The translations under genes and the position numbers were made by a program. The notes beneath the pieces are model-generated. The model was not told the DNA's origin. It did not search any database and saw only the letters and a program-made list of their open reading frames with translations. Below, in pieces: positions 1 to 8,662 of a stretch of 24,355 bases of DNA (position 1 is its first letter; the number at the start of each line of letters is the position of its first letter). The stretch comes from Azolla pinnata (taxonomy: Eukaryota > Streptophyta > Polypodiopsida > Salviniales > Salviniaceae), in assembly GCA_037176905.1 (NCBI GenBank), contig JBBBWG010008324.1, forward strand, positions 1 to 24,355, given 5' to 3'.

Positions 1-222
1 CTGAAGGAGTAGCTCTGATTTAGCGGAGCAAGAGGGGCCGACGATCTCGAGCACGTGACCTGCGTGCAGGGGAACGCAGTGCAGAGGGGGAACGGAGGCG
101 AAGGTGGGGGCGCGCCGGGGAGTTGTGCGTGAGAGGAGGCGTCTCGCTGTTTCCTGCACATCCAGCCAGGAGAGGACGTCCACCGTCGTCGTCGTCGTCG
201 TCGTCGTCGTCTCCGTCGCCAT
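1..222 (-). CDS. XRCC2: XRCC2-like DNA repair protein (RAD51 paralogue), N-terminal part, cut by the left edge
   Basis: Reading the minus strand from the ATG at 222-220 gives 74 codons open to base 1. The peptide begins MATE followed by nine Thr (a CGT microsatellite at 184-210), then VDVLSWLDVQETARRLLSRT, then a segment ending PLHAGHVLEIVGPSCSAKSE. The last part matches the start of the RecA/RAD51 core of plant XRCC2. The Walker A-like loop is GPSCSAKS, with Ala where most ATPases have Gly before the Lys. From memory, plant XRCC2 proteins carry a similar SAK loop. In the family, XRCC2 joins RAD51 paralogue complexes that load RAD51 during homologous recombination in the nucleus. An upstream ATG at about 259 is out of frame, so 222 is chosen. 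The rest of the gene lies outside the window. The family assignment rests on about 30 residues. Confidence 0.75.
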   Translation of the reverse strand, partial: MATETTTTTTTTTVDVLSWLDVQETARRLLSRTTPRRAPTFASVPPLHCVPLHAGHVLEIVGPSCSAKSELLLQ

Positions 223-420
223 CGCCACGAGCTCGCCAATGTGCAGGTTTTCTGAGCCTCCCACATCTGCAAAACTGGGCCCATTGATTCCATTATTTAC
301 AAAACTGGCCCAAATTGGAACCTAAAAAACGCTTTTTGTGATTGTTACATATCATAGAACATATGGGTGGCATAAATAATCCTTGAAACCTATATAAACA
401 AATACACATACATTCAATCC
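223..420 (-). promoter_or_regulatory. Putative TATA-less upstream region of the XRCC2-like gene with two site II motifs
   Basis: No TATA box is seen within 150 bases upstream of the ATG on the minus strand. There are two TGGGCC-type site II motifs: a palindromic TGGGCCCA at 276-283 and another at 307-312 read on the minus strand. Site II motifs are known TCP-factor targets in plant genes tied to cell proliferation and housekeeping, which fits a DNA repair gene. The regulatory role is inferred. Confidence 0.4.
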
Positions 421-457
421 AACGAGAACGATCTCGAAATGTCTGTAGGCTCAATCG

Positions 458-772
458 ATGCAACTGGAATCGACTAGTTTATCTGGCGTTTGTAACGTTT
501 CACAGGTCTGTAGCCCGCAAAAAAGAAATCGGGGACGAAATATACGTCGAAGGCATCAAGCAAAGGGACCTGTACAGCCTGAAACCTCGGCCCGATTAAT
601 CCCATGCACGTGTGCTCTATCTCTACCCTCCGGTACTGACAAAAAGAAAAAGGCGGTATTCACTGTCGAATTGAAACCTCATTGTGATTCCGTTCAAGGC
701 GATTCCGATGAAATTATACTAGAAGGCGACTTTATTTGTTGCATCGAAGGTTTGGGATTAGTTCCTCCATGA
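458..772 (+). other. Open frame of uncertain coding status (104 codons)
   Basis: The frame opens at an ATG and ends at TGA with no recognised domain. Its second half (about residues 66-104) has a protein-like composition, including the stretch VFTVELKPHCDSVQGDSDEI. The +1 frame over about 518-600 also reads protein-like (KKEIGDEIYVEGIKQRDLYS), so this may be a frame-shifted relic of an older coding sequence. The base composition is AT-richer than the neighbouring genes. A TATA-like sequence (TATATAAA) lies at about 391-398. I do not recognise it and would not call it a gene without transcript support. Confidence 0.2.
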
Positions 773-928
773 AAACAAACAGAGCTGAGCTGGTTAACTA
801 GTGACGATACTTACGCGATGATTCGAATGTGGTTTTAGGGAGCTTAACTCTGATCGGTCGGGTCGATTGAGATCGAGACGCCGTCGGAAGCAAATCGCAT
901 TGCATTGCAGATGAAGGGAATCTTTCCA

Positions 929-1217
929 TGTACATACTACTAACTCATCCCATCGGCACCATCACCATCACAACGATCTTCATCATCATGTGGGCATACT
1001 ATGCACATACTGCTAGCTCATACCATCGTCACCATCACCATCATAACGATCATCATCATCATGTGGGCATACTATGTACATACTGCCAACGCATACGATC
1101 GCCACCATCACCATCATAACGACCATCATCATCATGTGGGCATACTATGTACATACTGCTAGCTCACACCATCGTCACCATCACCGCCACAATTATCATC
1201 ATCATCATGTGGACATG
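929..1217. repeat. Four-copy 72-73 bp minisatellite rich in CATCAC
   Basis: The motif GTGGGCATACTATG begins at 990, 1063 and 1136, and a related ATGTACATAC lies at 929, giving a period of 72-73 bases. Each unit holds ACCATCACCATCA and CATCATCATCATG tracts. Translated, these give His-rich peptides in several frames, but no frame has other protein features, so the array is treated as non-coding. It lies between the XRCC2-like gene and the AGP-like gene. Confidence 0.85.
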
Positions 1218-1374
1218 GCACAAGAAAAAACAAAAAAAAGGGAAATTTTAATAAACAGAATGAGAACATGAAAATAACAGAAAAAAGAAATAAAATCCGA
1301 AGGCGAGAAAAAGAAAAGAAAAAGAAAATTAGGGGAGGGGCAGGCAGGCCAGGTGGCATTTGCATGGGGCCGGA

Positions 1375-1424
1375 GATTAGGGTTTGGCGATCTGAATTAG
1401 GGTTTCGTATCTCGAGTATAAAAG
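1375..1424 (+). promoter_or_regulatory. Promoter of the AGP-like gene: two telo-box motifs and a TATA box
   Basis: ATTAGGGTTT occurs at about 1376-1385 and again at 1396-1405, followed by TATAAAAG at 1417-1424. Transcription would start near 1450, about 95 bases before the chosen ATG. Telo-boxes are known in promoters of plant genes active in dividing tissue. The ATG at 1430 would lie upstream of the predicted start site. Confidence 0.6.
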
Positions 1425-1543
1425 AGGAGATGGAAGCTCCATCGCCATCGCCATCGCCATCGCCATCAGCGATTCATTCATCCTCAACTTGCAAGGACGA
1501 TATTCAGGCGGCGGTTTTCCCTGTTCTGATCCCGCCGCCAAGA

Positions 1544-2197
1544 ATGCCCATGAAGAAGAAGAATATGTCGGCGGCGCCGACGAAGAAGATGATGATCCTG
1601 GTATCTTCGCTGCTGCTGCTGGCTGCTGGAGCAATGGCGATGGCCCTGCCTGATCTGCAGCAGCAGCAGCAGCAGGCCGGGGCGCCATCGCCAGCAGCTG
1701 CTGCAGATCGCGTCGATGACGATCACGATGATGATGCTCTTCAGATGGGCCCGTCGGTAGCGTCGCCGTCGCCGTCAGAAGAAGCGCTTGAGTCCCCCAC
1801 GGCGGCAGCGATATTGACGGAGCAGGAGAAGCAGCCGCCGTCGCCATCTCCGTCAGTGCAGCAGCAGCGGCAGCTGTCAGCGGAGGAGACGGAGGCAGAT
1901 GCGCCTGCGCCCGTCCTTTCATCCGATCATGATCAGCAGCAGCAGCAGCAGCAGAACTTGCCGGGCATGATCCTGATGTCGCCGTCTTCCTCCATGGCGC
2001 CTGCAACTGCCGCCGAGTCTTCTTCTTCTTCTTCTTCTGATTCTTCGGATCATCATCCTGCATCGCCTGCACCGTCCCCTGCTGATCATGCCGCTGCTGC
2101 TGCTGAACGCCAGCGCCATGCTCAATTCGCCGCCTCCACGCCTTCCCCCGAAGCACCATCTCCTACTACACACTCTAGTACAGACGGCTCTCAGTAA
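1544..2197 (+). CDS. Secreted Pro/Ala/Ser-rich arabinogalactan-like protein
   Basis: A single open frame of 217 residues. The N-terminus has lysines followed by a hydrophobic run (MMILVSSLLLLAAGAMAMA), a typical signal peptide with a likely cut after the Ala-Met-Ala stretch. The mature part is low-complexity: SPSPS, APSP, ASPAP and SPAP motifs that suit Pro hydroxylation and O-glycosylation, mixed with poly-Gln tracts (about residues 42-48 and again near 130), Asp/His runs and a Ser run. Classical AGPs end with a hydrophobic GPI signal; this one ends THSSTDGSQ with none, so it would be secreted rather than anchored, or the true end lies in an unseen exon. The frame extends upstream in phase to an ATG at 1430, but that lies just after the TATA box, so 1544 (or 1550) is preferred. 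The reverse strand also has a long frame here, a by-product of GC-rich triplet repeats. Confidence 0.6.
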   Translation: MPMKKKNMSAAPTKKMMILVSSLLLLAAGAMAMALPDLQQQQQQAGAPSPAAAADRVDDDHDDDALQMGPSVASPSPSEEALESPTAAAILTEQEKQPPSPSPSVQQQRQLSAEETEADAPAPVLSSDHDQQQQQQQNLPGMILMSPSSSMAPATAAESSSSSSSDSSDHHPASPAPSPADHAAAAAERQRHAQFAASTPSPEAPSPTTHSSTDGSQ

Positions 2198-2383
2198 TGC
2201 TGCAGCTATAGCGCCCGTGCATTTGCTTCTAAAGACTCTGCTTCCGTTCTCTGATCCAAGACTACGATTATTATTAGCCTTCCCCTTATCATATTCTATT
2301 TTCTGTGTGGATCAAATCCATGTAGATAGTACATACAATACATCTAGCTGTGTCTTCCGTCTTTAGTTCTTTCTAAATTTGGA
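2198..2383. other. 3' flank of the AGP-like gene, no gene seen
   Basis: AT-rich sequence follows the stop codon, with no AATAAA signal that I can place with confidence and no conserved frame. It ends where the MATE-derived duplicated block begins. Confidence 0.4.
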
Positions 2384-2630
2384 GAAATGCGTTATTAAAT
2401 GATGATCGAATCAATCGCACACTCGTGATCTCGGATTGCAGGACGGATCAGGGCTTTACAATCCACGATATGGCGTAATTTCACGCACCGCCTACAAATG
2501 GGTTCTACGTCCTTAATCGGGCTACGTATGATATTGGGCGATTTTTTAGTGGTAGCATTTGATGCTGGATGGGCCCTGTGTTAAGACGCGTTAATCTGCA
2601 TGCAATATAATAATGTCGACGATTTGCTTA

Positions 2631-2822
2631 GCTCATGTGGGCGAGCTGATAATCAGGCCAGCCTCATCCTAATTACGGTTGCCTCTCTATGGAAGGATTA
2701 GTAACAGTAATTACCATTTGCTCATGTGGACGAGCTGATAATCAGGCCATCCTCATTCGAATTGCAGTCGGACCTCTCTACAATTGACGGTAGCATTATT
2801 CCAGGATTAAACAGTAATTAGT
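2631..2822. repeat. Two-copy 89-bp tandem repeat inside duplicated block copy 1
   Basis: GCTCATGTGGNCGAGCTGAT begins at 2631 and 2720, followed by similar sequence up to a CAGTAATTA tract. The matching place in copy 2 (from about 8917) has only one unit, so this duplication arose after the two blocks separated. Confidence 0.75.
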
Positions 2823-3326
2823 ACATCGGGCGGAACTGGCATCCGATCAGATTTGCACTAAGCTGCTGTCAATAATTACCCGCCAGTGATCATCGATATT
2901 CGGCACCGGCTAGTGGAGCCTTTGAATTAGTCTCCTCCATTTCCGTCAGAATCACACGCGGATACTACTAGTGCCTGCTTATTAGGATCTCATCATCAGA
3001 TGCGACGGCGGCGGCTGCTGATGCTGCTTCATTCGCCTGCAGGATCTCACAGATCAAGCATCACATGGATCAGAGATGATGATTCGAATGACGATCAGAT
3101 ATTGAAATGTGTTAATCTCTTCCATCGAGATCTTGATGCAAGGTATACATTAAAGGAATTATGATGAATGAATGAAGGACTATCATGCTACCAGTTTCTC
3201 CCAATCAGCTCGATACAGCAGCAGGAATTAGAGGCAGCTGACTTGAACAAAGGGAGCACAGACTGCAGTCATCCATAGCCCCTGCATTAAAAAAAGCTTC
3301 ACCGCATGAGATCAATTGGAACGCTA

Positions 3327-3334
3327 TGTATATA

Positions 3335-3365
<31 letters not shown>

Positions 3366-3398
3366 AGATATATATATGCATGTATGTATGTATGTATG
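3327..3398. repeat. AT/GATATA/TGTA microsatellite
   Basis: A (TA)n run is followed by GATATA units and then ATGT units. The matching site in copy 2 (about 9551-9575) has only a short ATGCATGTATAC tract, so this expanded in copy 1. It lies in intron 6 of the broken MATE copy. Confidence 0.85.
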
Positions 3399-3456
3399 AG
3401 ATCGATTCGATCATTTCCTACTGGATTAAGAGCATCAGAAAGCTTACACTAAAATG

Positions 3457-4592
3457 GATATAATTGTGCATTTGATGAATCATAATATTGTTCATGGATC
3501 AATGAATCAATCAATCGGCGGTCCATCAGATCATTATATCACATACTAATTACCTCTCCGACAAGAGGCGTGGTGAACGCCAGAATGCATCCTACTAGCA
3601 AGCCCACGAGATAGTAGGAGCTGAAGTTGATGACGGCGCGAGATCCCTGAAGTCCACAGCCTCGAGTAGCTCCTGCAGCAGCTCGACGTGGTGCCCCACA
3701 ATAATCAATCCTTGGATCATAATTCCATATACAATATGCATTGCATCATAATTTTGTTACATATTATCAATGATCAACCTCAAGGAAAGCGTAGATGAGT
3801 AGGACACAATGTATTTAGAAAAGAGTGAAGTAAGCTAATAGGATTTGGCTAATCAAGTCAACTAGAAAAATATTTTGTGGGCAAGTTACAATGTACTTAA
3901 TCTTGAAGTATATGTCATTTACTTCAAGATAAGTACTATCTAGCACTATCGTGTATCTAGGAAGTTAGGTCATATTAAATGACAAGTCAGTTGACAGAAA
4001 AGGAATATCTCCACTACTATCAACTGACTCGCACATTTAATGTTATACTCAAACCAAACATAGAATATAATCTACTTTCTTAGATAGTGGTTGGTTATAT
4101 AATCAATCCCCACTAATTTTGTAGTGAGCTCGTTCAGATCCCATCCAAGCTCTAAGGTGTGAGTGCATGGGTGAATAACCATTGTGAGCTACTCTCATAC
4201 TCTAATATGTAATAGAAGTTTGTTTTTTCATATATCCATCTCTGTGTTTGTAACTCTATATATCTATCTAGTCGATTCTTAATACTTCTAGCATAATTGT
4301 GCATCTGATGAATCATAATATTGTTCATGGATCAATGAATCAATCAATCGGCGGTCCATCAGATCATTATATCACATACTACTTACCTCTCCTGCAAGAG
4401 GCATGGTGAATGCCAGAATGCATCCTACTAGCAAGCCCACCAGATAGTAGGAGCTGAAGTTGATGACGGCGCCAGATCCCTGAAGCCCACAGCCTCGAGC
4501 AGCTCTTGCAGCAACTCGACGTGGTGCCCCACAATAATTAATCCTTGGATCATAATTCCAGATACAATATGCATTGCATCATGATCTCAGCA
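3457..4592. repeat. Tandem duplication of about 300 bp containing MATE exon 6
   Basis: Unit A (about 3457-3753) and unit B (about 4294-4592) both run from ATAATTGTGCATNTGATGAA through exon 6 to ATGCATTGCATCAT. The intact gene has one such unit (about 9636-9932). The two units are separated by the LTR-like element at 3755-4293 and nothing else. Confidence 0.85.
3755..4293 (+). mobile_element. Solo LTR-like element, probably Copia type (~539 bp)
   Basis: The segment begins TGTTACATATTATC and ends CTTCTAGCA, so it has the TG...CA ends of an LTR. Inside are a TATA-like GGTTATATAATC (about 4091-4102), a downstream GTGAGTGCATGGGTGAATAA tract and a T-rich region. Two inverted repeats are also visible: TGAAGTA/TACTTCA near 3905-3935 and GTCAGTTGA/TCAACTGAC near 3986-4030. 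TAATT follows the 3' end (4294-4298) and also lies at 3749-3753, one T away from the 5' end, consistent with a 5-bp target duplication. No internal retrotransposon coding region is present. The Copia label rests on general resemblance only. Confidence 0.65.
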
Positions 4593-6047
4593 TCGTGAAC
4601 AAGATCAGATCTAGCTAATTAATTACGTTGTCAGAATGAGACGTGGGTGAATACAGCTAGTGATGCAACTAATTAATTGATGACCGGCTTCCATTTTGAT
4701 CCCGACCAATATATGGATCTTCCTTATTTACTAACCAATCGAATCATGCGCAGCATCAATTTTCTTCGACACTAATTAGATGTATTGTCAGGTCCCATAC
4801 GGATCAATAGTTGGGCCATTGCGACAATATAATAATAGTGAATCGATTGCATGATCGTTAATAATGCTAATCAATGAGGGTCCAGACGCAATCGTTTTGG
4901 GGTGGCCCGTCGTTGTCGTCGTCGTCGTCGTCGTCGTCGAAGGCAGATGTAATTAATGCTAATCAATTACCTGACAGAATCATTAATTTGGGGTGCCTCC
5001 AGGGCGGATATTGTACTAATTTAATTGCGGATGAGGCAGATGTGATTAGTGCTGATGTAATTAGTGCTAATCTAATTCTACCCACCCGACAGGATTGTTT
5101 GGGTGCCGTCGAGGCAGATGCAGAGCGCGAGCAACGGGCAGATCTCGGCGACGGAAGCGACGACGTCGTCATCGTCGGCGACAGGCAGAGAGAGGCCCAC
5201 GGTCATCGCATCGCGCGCCGATCTCACGTTGCGGGCGCCGAGCTCGTTCGACACCCTCGTGCTGCTGCACACATAAATGTCCGATCGATCGATCGAACTG
5301 TCAGTGCAATCCAACATTAAATGATGGGCGACTGATGATTAATTATAATCAGAAAGATACATTAATTAGGACTCAGCACATTATACAGCGATTCTTGTTA
5401 GAGGTTCTCCATATAAATAGTGCTCCTACAGCAACTATTGGTATTGTAACCATGGATATTCTACCAACTACTAGGATTCTAATAACTATGAGCAACTACT
5501 ATTATTGTTAGGACTTTCACAGTAGTCTAGTCTATTAATCTCCTAGTCTCTTGATAAATTTCTTGTGTAGCTATATTTTGGCTGTAAATCGCCCACTAAC
5601 TCGGTACCCAAATCAATTCAGCAACTTGCTATACACATTACCTTCATGAGTTCATTGTGTGATTGCACTTTCCCTTTACTCTATTATTACCCTCATTGTC
5701 TATATTCTTGCATGCATAAGTATCTCAATGAATCCAAAATGTTCTGGTGATCATCGTGATCATCATCATCACCTAATTATGAATGGATGGATCCACCAGA
5801 AATTGCAGGATCTATCTGCCCCTAATTAAATCTTCGATCGATTTCTGATGATCTGTGCGTAAGCAGGAAATCGATCTGTGCGTAAGCATAACCTGACGCC
5901 TGCTGCAATGCCGATGGGGACTTGCAACAGTATGGTGGTGATGCTCAGGCTATGGATCAGACAGATCATCAACAATGGGGGATATTCTGATCATTTCAGA
6001 TCGATATCGATCGATCGACAGATGGGTTCGATCGGTCTGATTGAGAT

Positions 6048-6250
6048 CGATGCGGCAGAGACGGCGGCAGCCTCCGGCGCAGTAGTCGATCGATCGATCC
6101 CCGGATAGATGGGCAGATCGATCGATCGATCCCCGGATAGATCGACAGATCGATCGATCGATCCCCGGATAGATCAATCGATCGATTGAAAGATGGATGG
6201 ATTGATCAGATCGATGCAATAGAGGCGGCGGCAGCAGCTTCGGGCGGGCG
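6048..6250. repeat. GATCGATC-rich minisatellite, three 32-bp units plus flanking elements
   Basis: CCCCGGATAGAT begins at 6099, 6131 and 6163, each preceded by GATCGATCGATCGAT. On both sides lie copies of an element with the core GAGACGGCGGCAGC followed by TCCGGCGCAGTAG, which is also repeated upstream of the intact MATE gene. Long frames here are low-complexity and not coding. Confidence 0.8.
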
Positions 6251-7796
6251 CAGCCGTAGATATAAGACACGCAGATGGCGATGGGCACCTAGCCCACCCC
6301 TCGTCGCCGTTCGTAGCAGTACCGCAGTTGGATCCGAGATTCAACATTGAAGTCACCAAAAGACGAAAGGATCGATCGATCGACGCCGTTTTGCGCCCCC
6401 GATCGATTTGTACATCAGTGACAGCTCATTCATGCCGCATTAGTTCTTGCATTGGTCAGATTAATCAAAGAGACCAAGGGCGTCCAACTAATCGCAGCTA
6501 ATTAGCCCTTCAAACTAATCGCAGCTAATTAATCGTGTGTTCGCAAGCATGATCATTAGCTGCGAAAGCCAATTTATCACGATCATGCTATATACCCAAG
6601 AGTTAGTGTGTCCTCGGAGGCGTTCTTTTATTATTGCACTCGATTTCTCTCGGAGACAATTAGATAGAGAGACAGAGGGAATTAGACAGTTGAACTGCGC
6701 TTTAATTAATTGCTCTCCTTTACAATCTGCACAATCACCTAACGAATACAATGATCGCAATGCAACAAAACAGTCTTTCGCCCTAAGTCCCTTTTTGTTT
6801 TTTTGTTTTTGCGCCTTTTTCCATACAATCGATCGCAATGGAGTCAGTTACAAAAGCAATCTTCCATTCATTGTCTTATTCAACATTCAATTTTTTAAAG
6901 CTCCTTTACAATCTGCACAAGCACCCAACTAACTAACTAACTAGCACAACGATCGCACTGCAACAAAACAATCTTCCTATCCTACTCCCTTTTTGCACCC
7001 TTTTTTCAATACAATACACTGCAAACAATCGCAACGTAGTGACATGCAAAAGCAATCTTCCGTTCATTGTCTTACTTCACATTTAATTCAGATAGTCACA
7101 AAACAATCTTGTCTTATTTGACATTAGATAGTTCCGCAAGAAGCCGGATTATCGGATGGATACACCTATACACTACACACGATTCACTTACGTTTTTGTC
7201 TCATGACAGGCGGGCCGCACTGCAAAGAAGACATCGATTTCTCTGTTTTAACTCGGCACATTGCTACCTATCGCAATAGATCATGGGCTAGTTAATCTTT
7301 GGTCGTTAGTAGGGCCACTTCAATGAATGATATCGGTCTTGAATCAGGGATTTGGCCTGCGTCCCACTCAGATGTCTGATGTGCTGCATTAATGACGCTT
7401 AGAATCATGTTGGACCCGCCAATCAGTTCTTACATTGGTTCCTTCAATCAAAGAAAAGACGGGCGTCAAACTAATCGCAACTAATTAATTGTCAAACTAA
7501 TCGTAACATTCTTTCTTTGATAATGAAATAGTTTTGGAATATGTGCCGTAATTTTTTTTCCTTCTCCTTTTTAAGGGTTTGCACGTTAATAACTTCATGT
7601 CTTGTTTGTGTCATTTTACTTTGCCTTTTACTCTTATCTCCTCAATCTTAAAATCAGTTTTTCTTCTTTCTCTCTCACTCTTCCTCATTTCCCGAAGCCA
7701 ATTTGATGTACTACCTACCACATGTTGATCAATAATTTGTATAATTCGACGGATCATCGACCAATATCGTGTAACAGTGAATCACAGTAGAAGTAG
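6205..7796. other. Rearranged copies of the MATE 5' flank; no gene seen
   Basis: Positions 6205-6430 match 13605-13815, sharing GATTCAACATTGAAGTCACC-type sequence. Positions 6430-6545 match about 14225-14330. Positions 7327-7500 match 14130-14303 (ATGATATCGGTCTTGAATCA). Thus two separated copies of the intact gene's upstream region lie here. Between them is the 186-bp tandem repeat at 6715-7085. Positions 7500-7796 are AT-rich with T-runs and no conserved frame. Confidence 0.65.
6715..7085. repeat. Two-copy 186-bp tandem repeat
   Basis: CTCCTTTACAATCTGCACAA begins at 6715 and again at 6901. Both units continue with GATCGCANTGCAACAAAACA, a CCCTTTTTG tract and CAAAAGCAATCTTCCNTTCA. The units have diverged noticeably, so the duplication is not recent. 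No coding frame is shared by the two units. Confidence 0.8.
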
Positions 7797-7884
7797 TACG
7801 CACCAGGACATGGCCGTCGAAGGTAAGGCCAAGAGGAGGAAGGGCTTGAGGCCGCAGAGGAAGTCGACGTTGATCATGAGCTGG
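7797..7884 (-). pseudogene. Relic of the end of MATE exon 2
   Basis: Read on the minus strand this gives GLKPFLLLALPSTAMS followed by TG and a GTGCGT donor-like sequence. It matches DLKPFLALAIPSAAMS at the end of exon 2 of the intact gene (11974-12010), including the phase of the splice junction. Similarity fades on the 5' side after about 80 bases. No adjoining MATE exon is present, so it is an isolated fragment. Confidence 0.75.
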
Positions 7885-8078
7885 CGGATCATTACTAATT
7901 GAAATGCCTAGTCACATGACGGACCTCATGGTGAGTCAGTGGGGCGGGCTAAACATTGTCAGAAAGAAGGAATTACGAATTGAATGCAAAGTCGCATAAT
8001 GGGCCTTATGGTGAGTCAACGGTGCAGGTTAAACCACGTTAGAAAGAGGGAGTTGATTATCTGGTACGAATATCTTGA

Positions 8079-8166
8079 GTTTTTTCGTCGGGCATGAAAA
8101 TCACGTTAGAAAGAGGGGTCCCAATGATTATCTGGTACGAATATCATGCCCGACGAAAAACTCAAG
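8079..8166. repeat. Inverted repeat with 23-24 bp arms, nested in a direct repeat
   Basis: The left arm (about 8081-8104) reads CTTGAG, six T, CGTCGGGCATGA. The right arm (about 8143-8166) is its reverse complement except for five A instead of six. Each arm is preceded by the same GATTATCTGGTACGAATAT in direct orientation, and ACGTTAGAAAGAGGG also occurs twice (8036, 8103). This pattern suits a template-switch event during replication. Confidence 0.8.
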
Positions 8167-8350
8167 CTGATGTTGCTGCTTACATCTGGGGCAATTAGTT
8201 GATTGCTCTAAACATAACCTAAGTTGAATTTATGCACTTGCACGCAATTAGGTATTTCTTCTAGTAGAATCAGTTAGGTGATTATATTCTCATGCACTGG
8301 CTTGTTCCACGAAGTAACAAAAAACCCGATTGTCAAGAGGCCTACTAAAC

Positions 8351-8604
8351 AAAACGAATATTATAATCACCTGAAAATCATCCTGTTTCTCAGGCATTTG
8401 ATCGTCCTTTAGCAGTGTAAATCTTCAAGCAAGCATCACTTAACGAGATCATCTAGCCTCCACTTCTTGAAAAAGGCGAGATCATCTTCAAAAACGAATA
8501 TTATAATCACCTGAAAATCATCCTGTTTCTCAGGCATTTGATCGTCCTTTAACAGTGTAAATCTTCAAGCAAGCATCACTTAACGAGATCATCTAGCCTC
8601 CACT
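8351..8604. repeat. Recent 114-bp direct duplication, period 140
   Basis: Bases 8351-8464 and 8491-8604 differ at one site that I can see (TTAGCAG against TTAACAG). They are separated by 26 bases. The near-identity indicates a recent duplication. Neither unit has a protein-like frame. Confidence 0.9.
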
Positions 8605-8662
8605 ATACCCGGCTCAATACCCGGCCTGACCATGGCCTCGTACATGAACATTGAAGATTGTG

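Larger units (their letters stand above)
3183..5949 (-). pseudogene. Broken MATE transporter copy (exons 4-7 only)
   Basis: Four exons match the intact gene at 9415-12965. Exon 4 (5893-5949) reads LSITTILLQVPIGIAAGV. Exon 5 (5086-5261) begins STRVSNELGARNVRSAR but lacks 63 bases (21 codons, in frame), which removes about one membrane helix. Exon 6 (3554-3672) is whole, with SSYYLVGLLVGCILAF. Exon 7 (3183-3281) has an in-frame TAA at 3230-3228 that removes the last 15 residues. A second exon 6 lies at 4387-4505; its acceptor AG has become AA while its donor is GTAAGT. The exon 4 donor is GTTATG rather than GTATGC. Exons 1-3 are absent, so no complete transporter can be made. Skipping the second exon 6 would keep the remaining frame, so a short transcript is conceivable. 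The MATE family exports small molecules using a cation gradient. Confidence 0.85.
2384..5985. repeat. Copy 1 of a duplicated block that holds the 3' half of a MATE gene
   Basis: This stretch aligns by eye to 8663-11412, beginning at GCGTTATNAAATGAT and ending at CATCAACAATGGGGG. Shared parts include the 3' flank, exons 7, 6, 5 and 4 of the MATE gene and the introns between them. Differences in copy 1: an internal 89-bp duplication (units from 2631 and 2720), an AT microsatellite, the LTR-like insertion with the duplicated exon 6, about 190 extra bases near 5625-5810, and a 63-base deletion in exon 5. Beyond 5985 the homology to the intact gene's intron 3 stops abruptly and the sequence changes to material resembling that gene's 5' flank. 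Confidence 0.85.

Noticed and set aside
929..1217. His-rich peptides or a CRISPR-like array in the 73-bp repeat
   Set aside because: The units are contiguous with no unique spacers, and the His runs arise only from CAC/CAT triplets. The genome is eukaryotic.
1377..2159. A 260-codon frame on the minus strand opposite the AGP-like gene
   Set aside because: It consists of Gln, Ala, Arg and Ser runs produced by reading triplet repeats backwards. The plus strand has the TATA box, signal peptide and AP/SP motifs.
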